Assembly: GCA_947486505.1 (NCBI GenBank)
Contig: CANKTT010000022.1
Location: forward strand, 1-16,129
Length of the DNA: 16,129 nt
Direction: 5' to 3'
From: Actinomycetota bacterium
Lineage (GTDB): Bacteria; Actinomycetota; Actinomycetes; S36-B12; UBA5976
Below, in pieces: positions 6,648-14,372 of the stretch (positions within the stretch are counted from its first letter, which is position 1; each line of letters starts with the position of its first letter). The notes beneath the pieces are model-generated. The model saw only the letters and a list, made by a program, of their open reading frames with translations. It was not told where the DNA came from and did no database searches. The position numbers and the translations under genes were made by a program.

Positions 6648-7733
6648 TTAACCGATTCTTGGCGCCAGAATTCGGGTGATAGCTGAACTCAAACCGGCGG
6701 CGATATTGTCTCTAACTTCAGGCTGCGATAACAAGGCACTGTCGCGGGGACTAGTGGCGTAACCCAATTCGATTTTTATGCTGGGCATGCGGGTTAATCG
6801 AAGTAAATCCCAAGTTTTGGCATGCGACCTGGAGTCGGTGAGCGAAGTTCGCGAGCTGACTTCTTCCTGAACAATTTCCGCCAATCTCATTCCGGTTGCT
6901 GAACGGGAGTATTGGTGACCAAAGTAATAAGAGGCAACCCCTTGAGCCAGGGGGTTTTCATGACGGTCCAGACCCAAGCCAATAATCAAATCAACGTTAC
7001 TTTCATTGGCAAGAGTAGCTCTAGTCCGTTCTCCATCAACGCGTCCTGATTGGGGTCTGGTTAGCAGGACTAAAGTGCCCATTGCGCCCAAGCGACCTTC
7101 CAACCGGGAGGCAACATCCCAACAAATGTAAGCGTGAGAGTAATCACTGTCAACCAAATGCTCCGCCAAGTCACTTGGATCAAGCAAAATCGAACAAGTT
7201 TCAACTTTGCGGGTCTTTCCGAAGTTATCCACGGTAGAGAGTTCACGCAAATGTTCTTGGCTACCTCCAGCAATAGTTCGAGCCAATCTTTGAAACGCTC
7301 GAAAGAAAGCTGGGCCGCATATTCCGTCAACGTCTAAACCAACATTGCGCTGGAATTCCCGTACCGCAGAATCAGTACTTTTTGCAAAGATTCCATCTAC
7401 GCGATCTAAGGCAAAACCCAACTCGATTAATCGCTGTTGTAATTGCGCAACATCTTCGCCATGAATCACGTGCCCTGGGGTAAAACTTAGAACTCGATCA
7501 CCGATTCTCCAGCGCGCTTCATCGAGTCTGCGAAAAGTTTGTGGGCCTACTAAGCCATCAACTGTTAAGCCACGAGTCTGTTGGAAATAGCGCAGCGCAG
7601 CAAGCAAGATGTCATCGAAAACATCTGCTGCTGCGCTGGCATTAGGACTTAAGAACCCAAGACGAACTAGCCGATCACGAACCTCTGTTACCGCTGGCCC
7701 TTGATCGCCGCGTCGCAGGATCGTTACTGTCAT
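6648..7733 (-). CDS. cwlM: CwlM-like amidase-fold regulator, probably catalytically dead
   Basis: The 361-residue protein has two peptidoglycan-binding-type repeats (about 7-72 and 85-150) and an Amidase_3 fold (about 178-357). There is no signal peptide, so it should be cytoplasmic. The zinc site of real amidases is largely lost: LDPGHGG is LDPSDLA (184-190) with no His, and the SIHAN-type His position reads GLGLD (252-256); only Glu322 (SIKIELGY) remains. The segment KTWDLLRLTRMPS (306-318) strongly resembles mycobacterial CwlM, also encoded beside parB and trxA. Mycobacterial CwlM is a PknB substrate that stimulates MurA and contacts MurJ and FhaA. This protein ends soon after the amidase fold and seems to lack the phosphorylated tail. 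It starts 7 bases after the trxA stop. Confidence 0.9.
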   Translation of the reverse strand: MTVTILRRGDQGPAVTEVRDRLVRLGFLSPNASAAADVFDDILLAALRYFQQTRGLTVDGLVGPQTFRRLDEARWRIGDRVLSFTPGHVIHGEDVAQLQQRLIELGFALDRVDGIFAKSTDSAVREFQRNVGLDVDGICGPAFFRAFQRLARTIAGGSQEHLRELSTVDNFGKTRKVETCSILLDPSDLAEHLVDSDYSHAYICWDVASRLEGRLGAMGTLVLLTRPQSGRVDGERTRATLANESNVDLIIGLGLDRHENPLAQGVASYYFGHQYSRSATGMRLAEIVQEEVSSRTSLTDSRSHAKTWDLLRLTRMPSIKIELGYATSPRDSALLSQPEVRDNIAAGLSSAITRILAPRIG

Positions 7734-7740
7734 TAGTTAT

Positions 7741-8064
7741 TTAAATGAACTCAGCAAGATCTGAAAGTAAAGCCGCCTTTGGCTTAGCACCAATAATCTG
7801 CTTTACAATCTCACCGTTTTGATAAACGTTCATCGTTGGAATCGAAGTCACGCCGTAGTTAGCGGCAGTTGCAGGATTCTCATCAACGTTCAACTTCAGG
7901 ATTGTTAGCTTGTCGCCATGAGCGGCAGCAATCTCTTCCAGGATTGGACCAATCATCTTGCATGGGCCACACCATTCAGCCCAAAAATCAACCAAAACTG
8001 GCTTATCACTCTTCAAGACATCGTCAGCAAACGATGCATCTGTTACGGCTGCAGTTGCGCCCAT
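7741..8064 (-). CDS. trxA: Thioredoxin
   Basis: This small cytoplasmic dithiol protein reduces protein disulfides and is recycled by thioredoxin reductase. It has 107 residues, with the active site WCGPC at 31-35 in VDFWAEWCGPCKMIGP and the cis-proline loop TSIPT further on. The frame is open upstream to 8097, but the ATG at 8064 was chosen: AGGAG lies just upstream (about 8071-8075) and the length then fits the family. It follows trxB by 78 bases, and that gap holds the short inverted repeat GGTTA-N5-TAACC (8102-8116). cwlM follows closely. Confidence 0.97.
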   Translation of the reverse strand: MGATAAVTDASFADDVLKSDKPVLVDFWAEWCGPCKMIGPILEEIAAAHGDKLTILKLNVDENPATAANYGVTSIPTMNVYQNGEIVKQIIGAKPKAALLSDLAEFI

Positions 8065-8142
8065 TTTTACTCCTATAGTTGCTAGTTCTTCAAGCATAAG
8101 TGGTTAGCGATTAACCGCTGGTTTTATTGAATATGTCGGGTA

Positions 8143-9084
8143 TCACTTGCTGTGCAGATTGGACAAAAATCGTTCAGCATCAAGTGCGGCGCTACACCCA
8201 GTTCCAGCAGCAGTGATGGCCTGACGGTAGGTGTGGTCAACTAAGTCTCCACACGCAAACACTCCGGAAAGATTTGTTGCAGTTGTTCCCGCACCAGTAA
8301 GCACGTAACCCTGAGGGTCAAGATCAACTTGTCCCTTAAGAAGTTCAGAACGTGGGTCATGCCCAATGGCAACAAACAATCCAGTTACCGCAAGCTCGCG
8401 AGTATCACCTGTGTTGATGTCGCGAATCGTGACGCCAGATAATTTTGCATCACCGTGCAATTCGCTGACTTCACTATTCCAGGCGAATTTTATTTTAGGG
8501 TCGTTGTGCGCACGCTCAGCCATGATTTTGCTGGCACGTAATTCATCCCTACGGTGAATCATCGTGACGCTTTTTGCAAACCTAGTTAGGAAGGTAGCTT
8601 CTTCAACTGCGGAATCTCCACCACCGACAACTGCAATGTCTTGATCTCGGAAGAAGAATCCGTCACAAGTTGCACACCAAGAAACCCCGTGCCCAGAAAG
8701 ACGCTTTTCGTTATCAATTCCAAGTTCGCGGTAACTAGAACCAGTTGCCAAAATTACTGAGTGTGCCCTGTATTCGCGACCCTCACCATCAACAACCGTC
8801 TTCACGTCTCCGGTTAGGTTGGCAGCAGTGACGTCATCAGTAATCAAGTTGGCGCCGAACCGTACCGCTTGCGCACGCATGTTTTCCATTAGTGCTGGTC
8901 CCATGATCCCGTCCTGAAAGCCGGGAAAATTCTCTACTTCAGTTGTATTCATTAACGCGCCACCAGCGGTAACAGCACCTTCAAAAACAATTGGTTTAAG
9001 TTGGGCCCGGGCGGCGTAAATCGCGGCGGTGTATCCAGCTGGTCCTGAACCGATAATGATCACGTCATTGATGTCTTGTGACAT
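8143..9084 (-). CDS. trxB: Thioredoxin reductase (NADPH)
   Basis: This FAD enzyme transfers electrons from NADPH to thioredoxin. The 313-residue protein shows the FAD-binding [16 protein letters not shown] near 10-25, the redox-active CATC at 137-140, the NADPH-binding [15 protein letters not shown] at about 152-166, and the C-terminal FAD motif [16 protein letters not shown]. This is the low-molecular-weight bacterial class. The ATG at 9084 has AAGGA six bases upstream. That ribosome binding site is buried in an inverted repeat (see the leader feature). It lies between the pseudokinase gene and trxA. sigM and its anti-sigma gene, found next to trxB in mycobacteria, are absent. Confidence 0.97.
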   Translation of the reverse strand: MSQDINDVIIIGSGPAGYTAAIYAARAQLKPIVFEGAVTAGGALMNTTEVENFPGFQDGIMGPALMENMRAQAVRFGANLITDDVTAANLTGDVKTVVDGEGREYRAHSVILATGSSYRELGIDNEKRLSGHGVSWCATCDGFFFRDQDIAVVGGGDSAVEEATFLTRFAKSVTMIHRRDELRASKIMAERAHNDPKIKFAWNSEVSELHGDAKLSGVTIRDINTGDTRELAVTGLFVAIGHDPRSELLKGQVDLDPQGYVLTGAGTTATNLSGVFACGDLVDHTYRQAITAAGTGCSAALDAERFLSNLHSK

Positions 9085-9091
9085 TTGTTTT

Positions 9092-9128
9092 CCTTAAGTT
9101 GAAGTATTTCAAGTGTACTTACTTAAGG
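9092..9128 (-). promoter_or_regulatory. Hairpin covering the trxB ribosome binding site
   Basis: Read on the minus strand, CCTTAAGTAAGTA (9128-9116) can pair with TACTT (9106-9102) and ACTTAAGG (9099-9092), giving 13 base pairs interrupted by a two-base bulge around a 9-base loop. The 3' arm contains AAGG of the AAGGA ribosome binding site, with trxB starting six bases later. It could hold trxB translation down, act as a protein operator, or do neither. The outer 8-bp arms are perfect. Confidence 0.5.
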
Positions 9129-9183
9129 TTGACTTCTCAGACCCAACCAACTACTGAATGTCAATTGAAATATTTGGTCAAAA

Positions 9184-10638
9184 CTAGAGCAGGACTCTAA
9201 CTTCAGAAACCCCACCTTTGAACTCACCAGAATCAGATTTAGGCAGATCAGGCGTGAGCCATATCAAAACGTACCTACCAGAAGATGCCTCTAGAACCTT
9301 GACGGCACCAGAGCTTTCGCTCGGAGAAAGGTCACCAAATTTAAGATCGGTTGCAAAATTAGGTTGAGTCGAATCAAGGACATAAATCTCGGCCGAATGA
9401 CCAACTGAAGTGAAGTCGATCTCTACGCCGTATACGTCTTGGGTAGCCCCTAAATCTAGCAACAGCCCAACACCCGCTTTACCCGACATTTCAGCTTGTT
9501 TGTAATTGACCGTTGTCCAAGCCGTTGACTTATCATCATCAACAGCAAGTAAAGCCTGCGATTCATTTTCGGTCTGATCACCAAACGGGTCATAGATGCT
9601 AACCGCCATCACTTCTGCGATAGCGCCGGTCTCCTGGGAAACATTGCTACTTGGCAAAGGTGAGTTCAAGATTGAAAAATCGGAATCTGATCGCAGGAAG
9701 TTACTTGTTAACAACTGCCAACCAATCCAACCAAAGAGCAAAACTGATAACCCAGCAATTAATGTCGAACGAAATTTTCTTGGCTTAGCAGAGTTAGGAG
9801 GAGACCAAGTTACGGAACTTGCAGTTAACCGCGACACTCGACTCTGTAGGCTTTCTGACTCCTCAGCTTCGCCGACCGACAACGCATCAAGTACTTGTCT
9901 CATCGTGGAGTAGGTACCATCTTGCGTTTGTTGATAGAACCGATCTATGTATGGTCTAACGCCGCCATGAACTTGACTCGGCAACACTAAGCCAGAACCC
10001 CCATCTCTTAAGGCTGCTGGCAAGGAGTCGACACTACCAAGTGGCCACATCCCAGTCACCATCACAAAAAGTAATTGACCAACACCTTTAATATCTTGTG
10101 AAACACCTTCAATGGAATCTGGTCCCAGCAGTGCAGAATCGACACCAAATCCAGTTAGACGCACTTCTTGGCCTTGCGAAAAGATGACGTTGTGTGGACG
10201 AAGACGACGATGAAAAACATTTAAGTAATGCGAATGCATCAAAGTGTTAGCAATAATCGCCAGTTGTTTCAGCGCCTGTTCAGCTGGTAATACCTCACCG
10301 CGCCGAATAATCAGGCGATCTAGAGTTTCGCCATCTAGCCACTCAGTGACTATGCCGACATAGCGATCTGGCGACGCAGAAGAATCTTCCCGTGAGATTT
10401 TTCCATCCGGGATTACATCCAGAATTGAAACAACATCGCGGCGATCATTAGCAGCTGCAAGCTGACACTCCTGCAGCAATTTAACGCTTCGCAGATCTGA
10501 CGTTGGTAACAGAATCAAGTTCACCCAACGCTTCAAAGATAAATCCATAGCGCGCCAGATTGGTGAACTCAAAGAACTAGCGACTTGAACATCTAACGCA
10601 TAGCGACCATCAAAGATTCGGTCGTTTGCGCCACTCAT
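9184..10638 (-). CDS. Membrane pseudokinase of the MurJ (MviN) locus
   Basis: The 484-residue protein has a kinase-like cytoplasmic domain (about 10-255), one membrane helix (about 292-311) after a basic patch (KPRKFR), and an extracellular C-terminal domain (about 335-484) with a discoidin-like beta pattern. Catalytic residues are missing: no glycine loop in VQVASSLSSPIW; the VAIK lysine region reads WVNLIL (38-43); HRD is His-Arg-Arg (143-145); DFG is Gly-Phe-Gly (163-165). Asn150 of the catalytic loop remains. This is the layout of the C-terminal half of M. tuberculosis MviN, whose pseudokinase is phosphorylated by PknB and recruits FhaA to restrain peptidoglycan synthesis. Here it is a separate gene, 17 bases after murJ. 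The role is inferred from family and position. Confidence 0.88.
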   Translation of the reverse strand: MSGANDRIFDGRYALDVQVASSLSSPIWRAMDLSLKRWVNLILLPTSDLRSVKLLQECQLAAANDRRDVVSILDVIPDGKISREDSSASPDRYVGIVTEWLDGETLDRLIIRRGEVLPAEQALKQLAIIANTLMHSHYLNVFHRRLRPHNVIFSQGQEVRLTGFGVDSALLGPDSIEGVSQDIKGVGQLLFVMVTGMWPLGSVDSLPAALRDGGSGLVLPSQVHGGVRPYIDRFYQQTQDGTYSTMRQVLDALSVGEAEESESLQSRVSRLTASSVTWSPPNSAKPRKFRSTLIAGLSVLLFGWIGWQLLTSNFLRSDSDFSILNSPLPSSNVSQETGAIAEVMAVSIYDPFGDQTENESQALLAVDDDKSTAWTTVNYKQAEMSGKAGVGLLLDLGATQDVYGVEIDFTSVGHSAEIYVLDSTQPNFATDLKFGDLSPSESSGAVKVLEASSGRYVLIWLTPDLPKSDSGEFKGGVSEVRVLL

Positions 10639-10655
10639 AATTGCAGTTTAGTTGT

Positions 10656-12281
10656 CTATTTTCGACGCACTAACGCGAGGACTGCCGAGACTTCAGATAT
10701 ACGCAACGCTTTTGCCAAGCCAAGGTAGATCAACGAAAACAAAACCGTGAAAGTTCCAATCGCAAACCCAACCTGCAAAGCAGACATGTCAGCTTGATTA
10801 GAAATTGTGACCCTAACAAAGGCATATGCGAGCAACGCAGCAAAGATACTCGCGGCTGCGACTCTAACAATTAGACGCAAATGACCATGTTTCCAGATTT
10901 CAGGAACCCGCTTGCCAATTCGACGCCAAGTTAGAGCGCAGGTGATTATGTAAGCGATGGAATAACCCAGGGCCAGTCCAGCAACTTGTAGCCCATTACC
11001 CATGCGGCTAAGGAGGATAAAAAGAACAAAGCCGATAGCGATATGCAGACCATTGAATCCCAAGTTGATCAGGAATGGGGTCTTAGTGTTTTCCTGTGCA
11101 TAGTAACTTCTGAGCAATACGTAAAACAACGAAAATGCTGGCAGTCCAAGGGCAAACATGGATGCTACAAAACCAAGTGCAGCACCTTGGGCAGTAGAAG
11201 ATGCACCAAAGCCATAAAGCAGTGAACCAATCCAAGGACCGGCCGCAAACAGAATCACTGCACTGGGAATAATCAGGGCGGTTACCAACCTCAACGATGC
11301 GGACAATTCTCCACCGAATGCCAAAAGGTCCTTCTCATGAGCCTGCCTACTAAGTCGAGGAAGCAACGCAGTAATGATTGAGACCGTGATTATTGAATGT
11401 GGCAACATCATCATGAGTTGGCCTTTTTGATACGAGGTAAATCCAACTGCAACAGCATCAGGATCCCCAGAGACCAGCACATTTGCCAAAGTAGTTAAAT
11501 TTGAAACCATCAAGAAAGTTATTTGATTGACCAACACAAAGCCGATGGTCCACTTCGCCAAGTTTCCAATTTTCCCATTGCCAACATCTCTAAATTGAAA
11601 GTTTGGCCTAAAGCTGTACCCAGTTTTCCTAAGCGCAGGGACCAAAATCAAGGCTTGAGCCATAACTCCGAGAGTTGTACCGAAACCGAGCAAGTTTAGC
11701 TGTGCCGAAGTTACCGAGCTAGCAGTTGGGACAGCAGACATTGCTGTGACAAACAGCGCGGCAGTTGCAATCACAATTATGTTATTGATGATTGGTGCGT
11801 ACATAGGGAGGGCAAACGAGTTTCGCGAATTCAGAATTTGCGATGCAAGAGTATATAGACCATAAAAAAATATTTGGGGTAAGCACCAGCGTGCAAAAAT
11901 AGTTGCAACATCGAATTCTTCTTGAGTCCAAAGTTTGGTTGCGTATAAGTGCACGATAAATCCCGCAAGCAACACCGAAACGATCACAATGCCAATCAGA
12001 ACCATGCCAACCAGAGTTAACAGCTGATCTGTAAATTGTTTTCCTTGATCAGCGTCATCTTCCATATGTCTAACTAATGCCGGGATGAAAACTGCATTTA
12101 TTGCGCCACCAGCAATAAGAATGTAAATGATGTTTGGAATGCTATTTGCCACGGAGTAGGTGTCTGAGAAAATACCAGTGCCAATTGCGGCAACTAAAGC
12201 AATGTCTCGAAAAACCCCAGTGACGCGGCTAGCCAGAGTGCCGGCTGCCATCCCCGAGGTCTGTCCGATGAATGATGACAC
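10656..12281 (-). CDS. murJ: Lipid II flippase MurJ (MviN/MVF family)
   Basis: MurJ moves lipid II across the cytoplasmic membrane for peptidoglycan assembly. The 541-residue product is almost entirely hydrophobic helices, consistent with the 14-helix MVF fold. The N-terminal motif ASRVTGVFRDIALVAAIGTG keeps Arg19 and Arg25 (like E. coli Arg18/Arg24), Asp40 aligns with Asp39, and NSIPNIIYILIAGGAINAVF follows. E. coli Arg52 is not conserved, as in other actinobacteria. The start is GTG at 12281 with GAGAAGG just upstream. It lies 27 bases after the DUF6049 gene and 17 before the pseudokinase, so the three probably form an operon. Confidence 0.95.
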   Translation of the reverse strand: MSSFIGQTSGMAAGTLASRVTGVFRDIALVAAIGTGIFSDTYSVANSIPNIIYILIAGGAINAVFIPALVRHMEDDADQGKQFTDQLLTLVGMVLIGIVIVSVLLAGFIVHLYATKLWTQEEFDVATIFARWCLPQIFFYGLYTLASQILNSRNSFALPMYAPIINNIIVIATAALFVTAMSAVPTASSVTSAQLNLLGFGTTLGVMAQALILVPALRKTGYSFRPNFQFRDVGNGKIGNLAKWTIGFVLVNQITFLMVSNLTTLANVLVSGDPDAVAVGFTSYQKGQLMMMLPHSIITVSIITALLPRLSRQAHEKDLLAFGGELSASLRLVTALIIPSAVILFAAGPWIGSLLYGFGASSTAQGAALGFVASMFALGLPAFSLFYVLLRSYYAQENTKTPFLINLGFNGLHIAIGFVLFILLSRMGNGLQVAGLALGYSIAYIITCALTWRRIGKRVPEIWKHGHLRLIVRVAAASIFAALLAYAFVRVTISNQADMSALQVGFAIGTFTVLFSLIYLGLAKALRISEVSAVLALVRRK

Positions 12282-12308
12282 TGCCTTCTCAAACCACCTA
12301 TTCGTGAA

Positions 12309-14312
12309 TTAGCTTGCGGACTTTTTTCCGAGACGCCGATCCTTTTGCCGCTTAACAAAATTACTTAGAGCCAGCAGCACAAGCAGCCCAAATGCCCCCC
12401 ACACCAGAGTACGCGCGAACTGACTATAAGCGGCAGAAGAGATTTGCATATTTTGCACTTCGCCAAAACTCTCCCCATTAGGAGCGATTAACTGGGCCTG
12501 CACATCCACGACGCCTGCACCTAGCAAAGTAATAGCAACTGGAACCGTTATTCGCTGTCCGCTACCCACTTGAATTAACTCGGTAGGCTCAGCCGAGAAT
12601 CTAGAAGTTGCAGTGCTGGTCAGTTCAACGCTAACGGATACGTCTAGGTCACTGTCATTGACGATTGTGATTGGGATCTCGGATTTTTCCTCAGGAGTTG
12701 TTACCTGTGATGACGCTTGGATGGTTACCTCAGCGAAGTAAGACTTGATCAGAGCAATATTTTTAGATAGGTATTTGGTTGCGTCTGCACTAGTTCCCCA
12801 AAGTTCGGAAAATCCTAAAATGCGCGCAGAGTCAAAACCAGCAGCCAGACCTGCGTCGATGAATACTGAGGACAAGGTCTCAGTCTGGGTACGTAACTCA
12901 TCCGCTTGGCGAATGGTTAGGCGAGTTAATTGATTCTGATAATCATCCATTAGCGGATCAAAGTTCTTTGCCGGCTCTGCCGTAGCAACTAGCCTTAAAT
13001 CCTTGAGTTGCATCCAGTTGTGATCAGATAACTCTGCAATTAGTGCAGAGATCTGCTCGGTTGAAATCCTCCAATTAGTAGGTGCAAGCAGAATTATCGA
13101 ACGAGACCTTTGTGGCGATTCCGCAGTCATCATGCCAATCTCACTTTTGACACAAGTCACTGTTCGAAAGAATGCAGCATCACTGTCGCCTGCGCCAGAC
13201 AGGCATGACGAGGTAGCTAGATCATGAACTAAAACTGGATTTGTGTCAGAAGTCGCCACCGCATCGGTTGTCAGTTGAGCGTTACCACGTAAAAACTCAT
13301 TTGAAACAATCGTCCTGATACCACGACCATTTAGTAGCGAAACAATCTCACTACTTGCCATACCTTGAACTGGCGCATAAAAAATGGGTTGGCTTGAAGC
13401 AATTGCGCGCGTTAATTCAATGGTGTCTAACAGTTCACGCTTTTGTTTTGATAAAGAGAGAGCTATCAAATCGGCACTACCAAAAGGTAGAAAAGAAGCG
13501 TTAGGTGGTAAATCATCCAGTGCAACACCTAGTTCAACTGGAATTTGCGAATCAGAACTGGCCACTAACTGACTTACCCACGAACGTAGTGCTGCATCTT
13601 GTAACCAAGAAATTTTTGAGTTTGACTGACTCGCGATCAAATTTGTTAATCTTTGGGCCTCCGCAAGATCGGTCTTTAAACTTTGAACTTCGCTGCTACC
13701 CAAATGATCGTTAAGTGTGGTTAATGGAACAGCAAACGCAACATTTGTTGGTTTTATATCTGCATTAAAGAACCACGGAGTTGTAATAACTGTGGCCTCA
13801 TTGTTCCCAGGCAAATTTGGCTTCACACCCAGCCCATAAACACCGGCAGCGTCGCCGCCAAATACTTCTTCACCTGCAAAAGCAATCTGCCAATTCCTTT
13901 TGGCCCCAGGTGCGACGTCACTCAAGGTACTTGAGAAATCAGAAGAGATCAGATTATTTGTAATCGTTGGATCAGAAATCAACTCTGCCAATTGACTTCG
14001 AGATTTAATCGCCGGAGTTGAAACTAGATTTAGCTCAAGTTTAGAAATTTCCTGCTCCGAAGTATTTGTGAATATGCCTTGCAAGACGACAAAATGACGA
14101 ATGTTTGGGTCATCCGCTGAACTAGGCAATGACGAAATCTTCAAGCCCGTGATTTCTACTGAGCCACCCTCGGCGGCCTGGGAAGTTGTAATCGGGGCAC
14201 AAATAAGCGCGAACCCAAGGGACAAGATGCCTAAAAGGGATGTGTAGCCCGCGCGCACCAAATTCATCCCCCCAGAATTCTGCGAGATTTTTACTTCCTG
14301 GTTACGGCTCAC
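12309..14312 (-). CDS. Secreted membrane-anchored DUF6049-type protein
   Basis: The 667-residue protein has an N-terminal export signal: a basic stretch, the hydrophobic core LLGILSLGFALICAPI, then TTSQAAEG. It ends with one membrane helix (about 636-653) and a basic tail (KRQKDRRLGKK). The bulk should be outside the cell, anchored at its C-terminus. Residues near 545-620 (IPITIVNDSDLDVSVSVELT onward) look like an immunoglobulin-type beta domain. Position upstream of murJ and overall layout match M. tuberculosis Rv3909 and relatives, whose function is unknown. The start is uncertain: GTG at 14312 gives a 15-residue extension before Met16; ATG at 14267 gives a more typical signal peptide, but its upstream GGGGGG directly abuts the codon. 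A role in cell-wall assembly is inferred from its neighbours only. Confidence 0.85.
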   Translation of the reverse strand: MSRNQEVKISQNSGGMNLVRAGYTSLLGILSLGFALICAPITTSQAAEGGSVEITGLKISSLPSSADDPNIRHFVVLQGIFTNTSEQEISKLELNLVSTPAIKSRSQLAELISDPTITNNLISSDFSSTLSDVAPGAKRNWQIAFAGEEVFGGDAAGVYGLGVKPNLPGNNEATVITTPWFFNADIKPTNVAFAVPLTTLNDHLGSSEVQSLKTDLAEAQRLTNLIASQSNSKISWLQDAALRSWVSQLVASSDSQIPVELGVALDDLPPNASFLPFGSADLIALSLSKQKRELLDTIELTRAIASSQPIFYAPVQGMASSEIVSLLNGRGIRTIVSNEFLRGNAQLTTDAVATSDTNPVLVHDLATSSCLSGAGDSDAAFFRTVTCVKSEIGMMTAESPQRSRSIILLAPTNWRISTEQISALIAELSDHNWMQLKDLRLVATAEPAKNFDPLMDDYQNQLTRLTIRQADELRTQTETLSSVFIDAGLAAGFDSARILGFSELWGTSADATKYLSKNIALIKSYFAEVTIQASSQVTTPEEKSEIPITIVNDSDLDVSVSVELTSTATSRFSAEPTELIQVGSGQRITVPVAITLLGAGVVDVQAQLIAPNGESFGEVQNMQISSAAYSQFARTLVWGAFGLLVLLALSNFVKRQKDRRLGKKSAS

Positions 14313-14372
14313 CAGCCAAGAATACCTACAAATATTGGACTATTCGTTATTGCATCTAGGCTAGGTCAAGTT
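14313..14372. promoter_or_regulatory. Divergent promoter region between the murJ operon and cca
   Basis: These 60 bases must carry promoters for both directions. On the minus strand TTGACC (14369-14364) is the best -35 candidate, with only weak -10 partners (AATAGT, 14344-14339, after 19 bases). On the plus strand TTGGAC (14335-14340) and TAGGCT (14357-14362) are 16 bases apart and would give an almost leaderless cca transcript. AGG near 14363-14365 may be the cca ribosome binding site. All are tentative. Confidence 0.3.

Noticed and set aside
7226..7234. TTATCCACG, 8/9 to a DnaA box, inside cwlM
   Set aside because: It is isolated and coding, with no neighbouring boxes.
8065..8097. Longer trxA start at 8097
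   Set aside because: The added 11 residues are not thioredoxin-like and the ATG at 8064 has a clear AGGAG in front.
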